This document shows positions 42,895-51,787 of a stretch of 64,000 nucleotides of DNA, one piece after another. The translations under genes and the position numbers were made by a program. The notes below the pieces were generated by a model. The model ran no database searches and was not told where the DNA came from. It saw nothing but the letters and a program-made list of their open reading frames with translations. Source of the stretch: Hyphomicrobiales bacterium (GTDB lineage: Bacteria > Pseudomonadota > Alphaproteobacteria > Rhizobiales > Xanthobacteraceae); contig JAKFYI010000021.1 of the NCBI GenBank assembly GCA_021730985.1, positions 1-64,000 of the forward strand, written 5' to 3'. Each line of letters begins with the position of its first letter. Positions within the stretch are counted from its first letter, which is position 1.

Positions 42895-43099
42895 GACTTT
42901 CGTTCGACTGGCGGATAAAGGCCTCAATGTCGAGCGGCGCGCCGTCGCCGGCATCGAGCGACCTCATGCCCTTGTCGACCTCCGCACGAAGTTGCCGAAG
43001 CTTCTCGACATGAGAAAGAAGCCGCTCGCCGCTCTGCTCCTGATCGGCGTCGGAGAGACTCGCGATTTCCGCGATGGCTTTTTCGAGCGTCTTGACCAT
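42881..43099 (-). CDS. parD: ParD-like antitoxin
   Basis: The 72-residue protein MVKTLEKAIAEIASLSDADQ with the later RQLRAEVDKGMRSLDAGDGA and IEAFIRQSNESHGQS has the order seen in ParD-type antitoxins paired with ParE. It has an N-terminal helical part and a C-terminal toxin-wrapping helix. The classical RHH start is not obvious. It overlaps parE by 14 nt. It lies between two metabolic operons in a short insertion. Confidence 0.8.
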   Translation of the reverse strand: MVKTLEKAIAEIASLSDADQEQSGERLLSHVEKLRQLRAEVDKGMRSLDAGDGAPLDIEAFIRQSNESHGQS

Positions 43100-43155
43100 A
43101 GTTCACTATACCACAGTCCGCCGCTCGATTCGAGTCCGGAGCATATTCAGAACTC

Positions 43156-45066
43156 TTACGTGCAGCACCTACACTGCATCGCGAACGCGACGCGCTCGTC
43201 CGGCGTCAGCTTCTCATGCTCCGGGTTGGATTCCGGCGGCGGTGGCGCGGCGAACGGGATCAGCGTCTCGGCGATCGGATTGTCATAGGGCAGGCCCTTG
43301 GCGCGCATCTCGTCGCGCCGCGCCGTCGAGGCCGCAACGTCGATCGTCAGCGTGTCGCCCTTGAACACCGCGCCGTAGTTCTCCTCCGCCGACTTCTGCG
43401 TCACGTAGCCGGCGCGGACGTCGCGCTCCAGCGCCGCAAGGTCACGCTCCAGCGGCGAGCCGTAACCGCCGCCGCCGCCGGAGCGCAGGATATAGGCATC
43501 GCCCGCCAGGAGCCTCTGGTTGAGCGCCTTGCCGTTCGGAAAATGCGTCTCGTCGGTCTTGCCGAAGCGATGCAGCGCGACGGCGTTGCCGAACCCCGAC
43601 ATGCCGCCGAACAGGCCCCACGGCTTGCACTTCACGCGATCCATCTGCGACGAGAAGCCGATCGGCGCCAGCGACTGCACCACCTGCTCGGTGCCGAGCC
43701 CGCCGCGATACTTCCCCGCCCCGCCGGAGTCCGGCCGCAGGCAATAGCGCTCGACCAGCAGCGGATATTTCGCCTCGACCTGCTCGGACGGGCCGTTGTG
43801 GGTGTCGCCGTCGTTCATGGCGATGGTCGCGTTCATGCCGTCGTGATCGTGACGCGCGCCCCAGCCGCCGCCGATCAACCCGCCGGGATAGATGTAGAAG
43901 CCATTGTCCTTCGGACGCCGGCCGTGGACGCGGCCAAGCACCAGGTCGGCGTGATGTCCGGCGATCACCTGATCGGGCAGCGCCGGCGCCAGCGCCTTGA
44001 AGATGGTGTCGATCACCGTCATCGGGTAGGTCATCCACATCCGCATCGCGGCCGGCTTGGTCGCGCTGATCACGCGGCCCGGCGGCAGCACGATATCGAG
44101 CGCGCGGAACGCGCCGTCGTTGATCGGCAATTCCATCGGCGACGTGAGGCACTTGAACGCGACCTGGCAGCACGAGCGGCCCGCCGTGATGCCGGAGTTG
44201 TAGAACCCCTGCACCTGCGCCGAGACTTCGGACAGATCGACCGTCATCCGGTCGCCTGAGACGATGACCTTGACGCGCATCGGCACGCGCTGGCCGACGT
44301 TGACGCCGTCATCGTCCATGAAGGACTCGGCCTCGTAGACGCCATCCGGCATCTCTCGAACGCGGGCGCGCGCCAGCGCCTCGCTCTGATCCATGATCGC
44401 TTCGATGCCGCCCAGCACTTCGTCGCGGCCGTATTTCCGCACCATGTCGAGGAAGCGCCGCTCGCCTGTTTTCACCGCGGCAACCTGAGCGCGGAAATCG
44501 CCCATCGCGCGATCCGGCAGCCGCACGTTGGTCTTTATGATCGAGATCAACTCCTCGTTCGGCTCGCCACGCCGATAGATCTTCACGATCGGCATCTGCA
44601 GGCCTTCGGAATAGATATCGGTCGTGCCTTCTTGCAGCGTGCCGCCGACGTCCGGCCAGTGCGCCATGCAGCACGAGAAGCCGATCAACTCGGCCTCATG
44701 GAAGATCGGCACCGTGAACGTCATGTGGTTGAGGTGCGAGCCCGTGGTGTAGGCGTCATTGGTGAGCAGGATGTCGCCCGGCTCCATGTTCTCCGCGCCG
44801 AAGTGCTTGAGCTTCGCCTTCACCGTCTCGCTCATGCCGCGGATGAACATCGGCAGGCCCAGACCGATCGACACCGTATTGCCCTTGGCGTCGAACACGC
44901 CGACGGTGAAATCGAGCGCCTCGTAGATGATCATGTTGTACGCGGTGCGCATCAAATTGATCTTCATCTCCTCGGTGATGGCGACGAAACCGTTGCGCAC
45001 GATCTCGGTGACCACCGGATCGGCGGCGATGCGAGCCTTGACGGACGATTGAGCAGGGGCATCCAT
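43156..45066 (-). CDS. hyuB: Hydantoinase B / 5-oxoprolinase-like subunit
   Basis: The 636-residue protein matches HyuB: DPVVTEIVRNGFVAITEEMK, EALDFTVGVFDAKGNTVSIG, MEPGDILLTNDAYTTGSHLN, HWPDVGGTLQEGTTDIYSEG and GGLIGGGWGARHDHDGMNAT. It acts with HyuA in ATP-dependent opening of hydantoin-, oxoproline- or related lactam rings; acetophenone-carboxylase-type relatives also exist. The C-terminus ends in a small cysteine cluster (CRCCT). HyuA is encoded 2 nt upstream. Confidence 0.93.
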   Translation of the reverse strand: MDAPAQSSVKARIAADPVVTEIVRNGFVAITEEMKINLMRTAYNMIIYEALDFTVGVFDAKGNTVSIGLGLPMFIRGMSETVKAKLKHFGAENMEPGDILLTNDAYTTGSHLNHMTFTVPIFHEAELIGFSCCMAHWPDVGGTLQEGTTDIYSEGLQMPIVKIYRRGEPNEELISIIKTNVRLPDRAMGDFRAQVAAVKTGERRFLDMVRKYGRDEVLGGIEAIMDQSEALARARVREMPDGVYEAESFMDDDGVNVGQRVPMRVKVIVSGDRMTVDLSEVSAQVQGFYNSGITAGRSCCQVAFKCLTSPMELPINDGAFRALDIVLPPGRVISATKPAAMRMWMTYPMTVIDTIFKALAPALPDQVIAGHHADLVLGRVHGRRPKDNGFYIYPGGLIGGGWGARHDHDGMNATIAMNDGDTHNGPSEQVEAKYPLLVERYCLRPDSGGAGKYRGGLGTEQVVQSLAPIGFSSQMDRVKCKPWGLFGGMSGFGNAVALHRFGKTDETHFPNGKALNQRLLAGDAYILRSGGGGGYGSPLERDLAALERDVRAGYVTQKSAEENYGAVFKGDTLTIDVAASTARRDEMRAKGLPYDNPIAETLIPFAAPPPPESNPEHEKLTPDERVAFAMQCRCCT

Positions 45067-45068
45067 CG

Positions 45069-47150
45069 TCAGTTCCTCCGCACTTCGATGATGAGGTCGC
45101 CAAACGCATCGACCTCGAGCTTGTCGCCCGGATGCAGCACCGTGGTGGAGGCGTGCTCCTCGATCAGCGCCGGCCCCTCGATCCGGTTGCCAGCTTTGAG
45201 TTTGGCGCGGTCGAATGTCGGCGTCTCCACGAAACCGGCCGAAGCGAAATAGACCGGGCGCGCGCCGCGCCCTGCTCCGGCGTCCGGCTTGCTGTCGCCT
45301 TTGACGATCGGCTCGAACACGGGCTTTCGCATCTCGCCGATGGTCGCGCTGCGCAGGCTGACGATCTCCGCCTTTTCATTCGGAACGGAGAACCCATAGC
45401 GGGTCTGGTGCACCGCATCGAAGCGCTGCTTGATGCCGTCGCGATCGCCATTCTTGAAAAGCTCGACCGGCAAATCGACGGTGACGGCGTGCTCCTGGAG
45501 CACGTAGCGCATGTCGGCGGCGCGGGTGGCGCTGGTGCCGGACACCGAACGGCCGCGCGTGACGGTATCCCGGCCGGTGTCTTCCATGCCGGCGAAGATC
45601 GATTCCATTGTCGAAAACGGCGCGTCTGCGAGCGGCGTGAACCAGGTGTTGACGAAGTCGCACCGTAGGTCCGCCACCAGCATGCCGTAGGCCGAAAAGT
45701 GCCCCGGCGCGCGCGGGATCACCACCTTTGCGATGGCGAGTTCGCGCGCCACCGCGGAGGCGTGCAGCGGGCCCGCGCCGCCGTAGGCGACCAGCGTGAA
45801 ATCGGCGGCGTCGAGGCCGCGTTCGGTGGTCACCCAGCGCACGACGTGCGCCATCTTGGTCGTGGCGATGCGCAGGATACCCTCCGCCGCCTTCACCGGA
45901 TCGAGACCCAGGGGCTTTGCGATCTTGTCGTTGAGCGCCCGGCGCGCCGCCTCGATGTCGAGCTTCATCTCGCCGCCGAGGAAACGGTCCACGCCCAGCC
46001 GGCCCAGCACCAGGTTGGCGTCGGTGATGGTCGGTTCGGTGCCGCCAAGCCCGTAGCAGACCGGGCCGGGCGATGCGCCTGCGCTTTCCGGGCCGACGCG
46101 CAAAGCGTTGCCGAGTTCGACGCGCGCGATCGAGCCGCCGCCGGTGCCGACCTCCTGAATGTCGATCATCGGCATCTGCACCGGCAATCCGGTGGCGTAG
46201 CCGCCCATCAGCGCGCCGCCGGTCATCAGCACGTCGCCCTGATAGATCACGCCGGCCTTGGCGGTGGTGCCGCCCATGTCGAACGCGATGGCGTTCTTCA
46301 TGCCGATCGAGTCGCACAGCGCCTTGGTGCCGATCACGCCGGCGGCAGGGCCGGACTCCAGCATGCGGATGCAGGACCGCCTCGCATCGTCGACGCCGAA
46401 CAGGCCGCCGGTCGATTGCACGATCAGGAAATTGCCGCCGAAGCCCGCACCCGCGAGATGGTTTTCCATCTCGGTGAGATAGGTGCGCACGCGCGGGCCG
46501 ACGTAGGCGTTGGCCGCAGCCGTCGAGGTGCGCTCGTACTCGCGGTATTCCTGGCTGAGTTCGTGCGAGGCGGTGACGAACAGGCCGGGGAATTCGCGTT
46601 CGATCAATTCCTTGGCGCGCCGCTCATGCTCCGGATTGCGGTAGGAATGCAGGAACAGGATCGCGATCGCCTCGGCGCCCTGCGCCACCGCCTGCTTCAC
46701 CACCGCGCGGACCTGCTCGTCGTCGAGCTTGATCAGCACCGTGCCTTGCGCATCCATCCGCTCCATGATCTCGAAGCGCATGTCGCGGTCGATCAGCGGC
46801 TTGTGCTTGCGGAAGCCGAGGTTGTAGGCCTCGGGCCGGTTGACGCGGCCGATTTCGTAGATGTCGCGGAAGCCCTGCGTAGTGAGGAGCGCGCAGCGCG
46901 CCCCGCTACGCTCCAGGATGGTATTGATCGCCACCGTGGTGCCGTGCAGGAACAGCCGCGCCGCATCGAACCGCGTGCCGGCCTTGCCGACGCCATTCTC
47001 GATTCCGGTCACCAGCCGTTGCGGCGTGGTCAGCGTCTTGCCGAGCTTGAGCTCGCCCGTGGTCTCATCGAACGCGGCGACATCGGTGAAGGTGCCGCCG
47101 ACATCGGCTGATAGACGGATCGCAGCGGGCTTAGACGTGGGGACGTTCAC
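45069..47150 (-). CDS. hyuA: Hydantoinase A / 5-oxoprolinase-like ATPase subunit
   Basis: The 693-residue protein has the acetate-kinase-like ATPase signature LSADVGGTFTDVAAFDE near the N-terminus, LFLHGTTVAINTILERSGAR, AFDMGGTTAKAGVIYQGDV and YGGAGPLHASAVARELAIAK. GTG 47150 has AAGGAG about 10 nt upstream. It forms an operon with hyuB (2-nt gap). The DUF1445 protein and IclR regulator genes upstream on the same strand suggest the four work together, though a family-E repeat lies between. Confidence 0.93.
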   Translation of the reverse strand: MNVPTSKPAAIRLSADVGGTFTDVAAFDETTGELKLGKTLTTPQRLVTGIENGVGKAGTRFDAARLFLHGTTVAINTILERSGARCALLTTQGFRDIYEIGRVNRPEAYNLGFRKHKPLIDRDMRFEIMERMDAQGTVLIKLDDEQVRAVVKQAVAQGAEAIAILFLHSYRNPEHERRAKELIEREFPGLFVTASHELSQEYREYERTSTAAANAYVGPRVRTYLTEMENHLAGAGFGGNFLIVQSTGGLFGVDDARRSCIRMLESGPAAGVIGTKALCDSIGMKNAIAFDMGGTTAKAGVIYQGDVLMTGGALMGGYATGLPVQMPMIDIQEVGTGGGSIARVELGNALRVGPESAGASPGPVCYGLGGTEPTITDANLVLGRLGVDRFLGGEMKLDIEAARRALNDKIAKPLGLDPVKAAEGILRIATTKMAHVVRWVTTERGLDAADFTLVAYGGAGPLHASAVARELAIAKVVIPRAPGHFSAYGMLVADLRCDFVNTWFTPLADAPFSTMESIFAGMEDTGRDTVTRGRSVSGTSATRAADMRYVLQEHAVTVDLPVELFKNGDRDGIKQRFDAVHQTRYGFSVPNEKAEIVSLRSATIGEMRKPVFEPIVKGDSKPDAGAGRGARPVYFASAGFVETPTFDRAKLKAGNRIEGPALIEEHASTTVLHPGDKLEVDAFGDLIIEVRRN

Positions 47151-47184
47151 TGAACTACCGCTCCTTCGTATTGCATTCTGTCAT

Positions 47185-47281
47185 GTCATTCCGGGGCGCG
47201 AGCGACAGCGAGCGAACCCGGAATCCATAACCACCACCGGGAGTATGGATTCCGGCTCTCGCTGCGCTCGGCCGGAATGAC
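47185..47281. repeat. Dispersed palindromic repeat, family E
   Basis: GTCATTCCGGGGCGCGAGCG..CGGAATCCATA and TATGGATTCCGG..GGCCGGAATGAC form an inverted repeat around ACCACCACCGGGAG. It separates hyuA from the DUF1445 gene. Confidence 0.9.
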
Positions 47282-47301
47282 AATTGAGACATGGAACATC
47301 A

Positions 47302-48078
47302 TCATGGATTCATCATCGCTTCCGACGGCATGTCGGTGATGAAAGAATGCGCCGGGGCGTGCGCGATGAAAAACGGCAGCCTCGCGTTCTCGGCGGCGCT
47401 CTGCGGGGTGACGCCGCAGGCCCAGAACACCGGCACGATGTCCTTGGGCGCAGGCGGCACCGGCGGCCCGAACAGCGGAGCCTTGAGGTCCGCACCGATC
47501 GCGGCCGGATCGCCGATGTGGATCGGCGCGCCGTGGTTGAAGGGGAACCGCGACGTCACCTGAGTGGCGGTGAGCGCCTGCTGGGCGCTCAGCCAGCGCA
47601 TGGTGACGATCAGGTCGCCGCGGAAGGGACCTGCCGGCTCGGTCGGAATCGTAGTGCGAAGTACCCACCGGTCCTTGTGGGTCGGCACTCCGGCGCGCTC
47701 CAGCGGGCCGTCGATGGTGATGCCGGAGCCGATCAGGAACGACACCAGATCGTCGCGCCACAGATCGGTGATGTCCTGCCGGTCCTCCACCCGCACGCCG
47801 TCGCGATAGATCGCGTAGCGCGCGCAGTCGGTGCGCAGATCCGCGCCCGGCGCGAGCTTTTTCGGCACCGGACTGCCGGGATCGGTGACCTCCAGAACCG
47901 GACAGGAGCGCTGGTTGCGCTGGCAGTACAGCAGGAAGTCGAACGCGTACTGTTTCGGCAGGATCGCCAGGTTGCACTGTACGAAGCCGTGCGCGAGGCC
48001 CCGGCTCGTACCGGCGATGCGGCCCTCGCGGATCTCCCGGCGGATGCGCTGGCTTTCGAGCGGAGCGGAAGGACTCAT
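47302..48078 (-). CDS. DUF1445 family protein (putative hydro-lyase / D-glutamate cyclase family)
   Basis: The 258-residue protein has the PF07286 pattern: RREIREGRIAGTSRGLAHGF, VQCNLAILPKQYAFDFLLYC, RNQRSCPVLEVTDPGSPVPK, FLIGSGITIDGPLERAGVPT, and CGVTPQSAAENARLPFFIAH. Family members are annotated as putative hydro-lyases and include D-glutamate cyclases that open or close 5-oxoproline, matching the adjacent oxoprolinase-like HyuAB. The IclR gene ends 9 nt upstream, so they share a transcript. Confidence 0.88.
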   Translation of the reverse strand: MSPSAPLESQRIRREIREGRIAGTSRGLAHGFVQCNLAILPKQYAFDFLLYCQRNQRSCPVLEVTDPGSPVPKKLAPGADLRTDCARYAIYRDGVRVEDRQDITDLWRDDLVSFLIGSGITIDGPLERAGVPTHKDRWVLRTTIPTEPAGPFRGDLIVTMRWLSAQQALTATQVTSRFPFNHGAPIHIGDPAAIGADLKAPLFGPPVPPAPKDIVPVFWACGVTPQSAAENARLPFFIAHAPAHSFITDMPSEAMMNP

Positions 48079-48087
48079 CGCCTGCCT

Positions 48088-48894
48088 CTAAGCCGCCGAA
48101 ACCGTGCCGCTGGCCTGCACCGCGCGGGCAATATCCTTCGCGGCGGCACGCACCGGCTGCAAGGCCAGTTCGCGGAACTTGTCGGCCGACATTCGCGCCG
48201 CCGGCGCGGCCACACTGACGGCGGCAAGCGGATAGCCGTCGATGTCGAGCACCGGCGCGGCCAGGATGCGCAGACCGTTGCCGAACGCGGAATCCTGCAT
48301 CGCATAACTCTGGCGGCGCACGGCCGCGAGCACGCGCTTCAACTCGGGCTTGGAGAACTGCCGCTCCGCGAGCTCGCCGCGCCGCGGCTTCATCGCCAGC
48401 ACGCGCTCGCGCTCGGCATCCGGCAGGAACGCCAGGATGGCGTGGCCGATGACGCCGGACACGGCCGGAATGTTGGTGCCGATCCGGATATCGACGCCGA
48501 GCCGGATCAGCCCCGCGCGCACCCGCTCGATATAGAGGATGTCGGCGCCGTCGAGCACGCCGACGCTTGCCGCCTCGCTGATCTCACCGACCAGCGAACG
48601 CAGCAACGGCCGCGCCAGCTCGCGCAGGTCGGAGCGGCCGATGGCATGGAATCCAAGGTCGACGACCTTCAGTGTCAGGCGGAACCGCTTGTCGTCGCCG
48701 CGCGAGACATAGCCGAGCATGACCAGCGTGTTGAGCATCCGGAATGCGGTGCCGGCGTCGATCCCGGCGGCGCGCGCCGCCTCGCTGAGCGTCATCTCCG
48801 GCCGTTCGGCGGTGAACGCCTCCAGCACCCGCAGCCCCTTGGACAGCGAGTTGACAAGGTTCTTGCCGTTCTCGGGCTGACCGCGTTTCCTCAT
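48088..48894 (-). CDS. IclR family transcriptional regulator
   Basis: The 268-residue regulator has an N-terminal helix-turn-helix (about 16-60: SKGLRVLEAFTAERPEMTLS, AARAAGIDAGTAFRMLNTLV) and a C-terminal IclR effector domain with RIGTNIPAVSGVIGHAILAF and GFGNGLR-like (AFGNGLRILAAPV) segments. ATG 48894 is preferred; the frame extends to 48978 but adds atypical sequence. It heads the DUF1445-HyuAB strand and probably controls it. Confidence 0.9.
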   Translation of the reverse strand: MRKRGQPENGKNLVNSLSKGLRVLEAFTAERPEMTLSEAARAAGIDAGTAFRMLNTLVMLGYVSRGDDKRFRLTLKVVDLGFHAIGRSDLRELARPLLRSLVGEISEAASVGVLDGADILYIERVRAGLIRLGVDIRIGTNIPAVSGVIGHAILAFLPDAERERVLAMKPRRGELAERQFSKPELKRVLAAVRRQSYAMQDSAFGNGLRILAAPVLDIDGYPLAAVSVAAPAARMSADKFRELALQPVRAAAKDIARAVQASGTVSAA

Positions 48895-49058
48895 TGCCGA
48901 ATCCGCTTGAAAACGATCTTTCGGATAGCGAAAAAAGTTTCGCAATTGAAGTTTGACGTATCCGGCGGCGGCGGTCAACGGCCCCGCCCCGCGACGGCAG
49001 CCCCTTGCCGGTCCGCCAGCGCCAATTGCATTATCAGAAGCCGTTAAGGGAGCGTGCC

Positions 49059-49355
49059 ATGACCGCCTTCAATGCCGTGCGCTTTCGTGTGAAGCCCGGA
49101 CGAGATCAGGAATTTCTGGACGCACACAAGGACGTTGCCGGCAACTGGCCTGGCCTCAGGCATGTCAACATCGTCAAGACCGGCGACCGCGGCTACTGCA
49201 TCATCGCCGAGTGGACCGACATGGATGCGATGGCGAAAGCGCGGCCGAACATGATCGCGACGCTCAATTCGTTTCGCGACACGCTGGAGGATCTGGGCAA
49301 CGGCCTCGGCCTCACCGATCCGGTGGCCGGGCCCGTGGTGCTGGCGCTGAAGTAG
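49059..49355 (+). CDS. ABM-domain (antibiotic biosynthesis monooxygenase-like) small protein
   Basis: The 98-residue protein has the ferredoxin-like ABM layout: FRVKPGRDQEFLDAHKDVAG, LRHVNIVKTGDRGYCIIAEW, MATLNSF-type helix (ARPNMIATLNSFRDTLEDLG). Such dimeric proteins oxidise or bind small aromatic or polyketide-like molecules. ATG 49059 has AAGGGAG 6-12 nt upstream; the frame extends 18 codons further without a better site. Divergent to the IclR gene. Function unknown. Confidence 0.75.
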   Translation: MTAFNAVRFRVKPGRDQEFLDAHKDVAGNWPGLRHVNIVKTGDRGYCIIAEWTDMDAMAKARPNMIATLNSFRDTLEDLGNGLGLTDPVAGPVVLALK

Positions 49356-49428
49356 CGGGCACCGCGCGCATATTTTTGTCTGAGCGTGATCTTTTCCGAA
49401 ACCGGTTCCCACTTTTCGGGGTCATGCT

Positions 49429-50520
49429 CTAATAGCGGTCGTCGGGGCCGTCGATATATGGAAACGCGCTCAGCACATGCGGCGGCCGGATCGGCGGCGC
49501 GGCGCGCACATACGATGGATTGATCTCGCCCAGCGTGTTGACGCCGGTGAGCCCCATCGCGCGCTCCAGTTCGTCGTGCAGCAATTCCAGCACGCGCAGC
49601 ACACCGTCGCGCCCCGCGGCGGCCAAGCCGAAGCCATACAGCCGCCCGACCGCCACCGCATTGGCGCCGAGTGCCAGCGCCTTGAGGATGTCGGTGCCGC
49701 GGCAGAACCCGCCGTCCACGATGATCTCGGCGCGGCCCTTGGTGGCGGCGACGACCTCCGGCAGCACATCGATCGAGCCGAGGCCCTGATCGAGCTGGCG
49801 GCCGCCGTGGTTCGACACGTAGATGACATCGACGCCGTGCTCGACCGCCATCGTCGCGTCTTCCGCGGTGGCGATGCCCTTCACAATCAGCGGCACCTTG
49901 TACTTCGCCTTCAGCTTGTCGAATTGCTTCCAGTCGAGCGCCTTCTGGTGGCGCGCCGCGTCCGGGTCGCGGGCGGAGGCGGCGTGATAGCGCTTGGAAA
50001 TGTCGCGCTCGCGGCGGCTGTAGTGGTGGGTGTCCACGGTGACGCAGAGCGCGCCGAAGCCCGCGCCCACCGCCCGATCGAAGAAATTCTCGATCCAGGC
50101 CTGATCGCCGCGCACGTAAAGCTGGAAAATCTTCAGCGCGTTCGGCAGCACCTTGCCGGTGTCTTCGATATCGGGCTTCGCCACCGAGCTCTGGAACATG
50201 GCGCAGCCGAAGGTGCCTGCGGCGTCCGCCACCGCCCCGCAGCCGCCCTTGTCGAACCGCTCGATGCTGCCGATCGGCGCCAGCGCCACCGGCATCTTCA
50301 GAACGCGGCCGAGGAATTTGCCGCTGGTGTCGGTGCCGTTGACGTCGCGCAGGATGCGCGGCCGCAAGGCGAGTGAGTCGATTGCCAGCCGGTTCCTTCG
50401 AACTGTGGTTTCGGTCTCGGCGCCGCCGATCAGATAGTCCCACACGTTGCGGTCGAGCTTGGCGCGCGCCGCAGCCACGATTTCATGCAAATTCTGGAAG
50501 CGATCGCGAACCTGGTCCAT
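49429..50520 (-). CDS. FMN-dependent alpha-hydroxy acid oxidase/dehydrogenase (lactate oxidase-like)
   Basis: The 363-residue flavoprotein has NVWDYLIGGAETETTVRRNR near the N-terminus, PVALAPIGSIERFDKGG, QLYVRGDQAWIENFF, the catalytic-His motif YVSNHGGRQLDQGLGSIDVL, and the FMN-phosphate site VDGGFCRGTDILKALALGA. It oxidises an L-2-hydroxy acid to the 2-keto acid. ATG 50520 is chosen by family length; the frame extends 23 codons further. It shares a strand with the aldo/keto reductase gene, which ends 74 bp upstream. Confidence 0.92.
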   Translation of the reverse strand: MDQVRDRFQNLHEIVAAARAKLDRNVWDYLIGGAETETTVRRNRLAIDSLALRPRILRDVNGTDTSGKFLGRVLKMPVALAPIGSIERFDKGGCGAVADAAGTFGCAMFQSSVAKPDIEDTGKVLPNALKIFQLYVRGDQAWIENFFDRAVGAGFGALCVTVDTHHYSRRERDISKRYHAASARDPDAARHQKALDWKQFDKLKAKYKVPLIVKGIATAEDATMAVEHGVDVIYVSNHGGRQLDQGLGSIDVLPEVVAATKGRAEIIVDGGFCRGTDILKALALGANAVAVGRLYGFGLAAAGRDGVLRVLELLHDELERAMGLTGVNTLGEINPSYVRAAPPIRPPHVLSAFPYIDGPDDRY

Positions 50521-50594
50521 TTCCAACCCCTGACTGCGGGCCACAACGTGCATCATGGTGTGCGTGCGGACAAGCGGGTCCGGCGGCAAAGCGG

Positions 50595-51566
50595 CTATTT
50601 GGACGGGGCGGAATGGCCGTGGCCGTCGAGCCCGATGCCTTCCTTCAGATGGCCGAACAGCGCGGTCAGCTTTTGGCGGTCAGCCTCCGGCAATGCGGGC
50701 TTGAGCAGCGACGCGACGTTGGCGTGCAGATGACCCGCATCGCCGGTTCCGAACAGCACAACGTCCACGCCCGGCTCGTGGCGGACGAACCGGTAGGCCG
50801 CTTCGGTGATGGTGTCAGCACCGCCATCGTGAACCAGGAAGCCGAGCGGATCGCCGGACTGGTCCACTGACGCCTCGACCAGCCCCTTCGCGGCCAGTGC
50901 CTTCAACTCCCGCGCGATGCGCGGCGGGTCGGCGAAGATGCTGCGCACCGCGAACATCAGAAGCGTGCCGATGCCCTTCTGCCGCGTCGCCGGAAACACG
51001 TTGTCGCGCGCGCCCTGGTGCAGCATGTGGAAGCCCACCATGAAGACCTCCCAGACCGGATCGTGCTGCGCGATCTTCAGCATCGCATTGGTGTGGTCCT
51101 CGATCGGGTTTTCGGTGATGCCGAGATGCCGGATCTTGCCTTTCGCTTTTTGCTCCAGCAGCGCGGGCACGATGACCTCGCGGGCGTGCTTGTATTCGAA
51201 CTCGTATACGCCGTGCAGATTGAACACGTCGACGTAGTCGGTGCCCATCAGCTTCAGGGACTTGTCGAGGCTCGCGACCACCCGCTCGGGCGTCCACCAT
51301 TCGTTGTCGCGGTGCACGAAGGCCTTGGTGGCGACCACCACCGAATCCCGCGGGATCGATTTCAACGCCTTCCCGACCACGCCCTCGGTCCCATAGGAGG
51401 GCGCGGTGTCGATGAAGTTGATGCCGAGGTCCACCGCCTGGTGGATGAGCCCCGCAGCCTCGTCCTCGGACTTTCCGGCCTTCAAGCCGAGCCGGCTGAA
51501 GCCCCCGCAGCCCAGGCCCGCAACGCTGACCTTGAGGCCGGTCTTGCCCAATGTTGTGTATTCCAT
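50595..51566 (-). CDS. Aldo/keto reductase
   Basis: The 323-residue NADPH-dependent TIM-barrel enzyme keeps the tetrad: D53 and Y58 in NFIDTAPSYGTEGVVGKAL, K81 in SVVVATKAF, and a His in VFNLHGVYE. The N-terminal GKTGLKVSVAGLGCGGFSRL is typical. It likely reduces or oxidises a small carbonyl compound in the cytoplasm. Divergent from htpG. Substrate unknown. Confidence 0.92.
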   Translation of the reverse strand: MEYTTLGKTGLKVSVAGLGCGGFSRLGLKAGKSEDEAAGLIHQAVDLGINFIDTAPSYGTEGVVGKALKSIPRDSVVVATKAFVHRDNEWWTPERVVASLDKSLKLMGTDYVDVFNLHGVYEFEYKHAREVIVPALLEQKAKGKIRHLGITENPIEDHTNAMLKIAQHDPVWEVFMVGFHMLHQGARDNVFPATRQKGIGTLLMFAVRSIFADPPRIARELKALAAKGLVEASVDQSGDPLGFLVHDGGADTITEAAYRFVRHEPGVDVVLFGTGDAGHLHANVASLLKPALPEADRQKLTALFGHLKEGIGLDGHGHSAPSK

Positions 51567-51787
51567 CGCACTCTTCCTATGGCCCCGCGCACAGCGCGCC
51601 GCTGTCGATGTTTCGCGTTCGGCCGGATGTGGGGGTGACGTGACAGGAGCCGCCGCTTCATAACAGACTCCAATGGCCCACGGATGCCGGGTCCACGACT
51701 ATTCGGGCCCTCGGAACGCATGCCTGCCCTTGACCAATGGCAGCCTTGGTCCCATCTGGTGGCCTTCCGAAAATCGTGGGGACTTCG

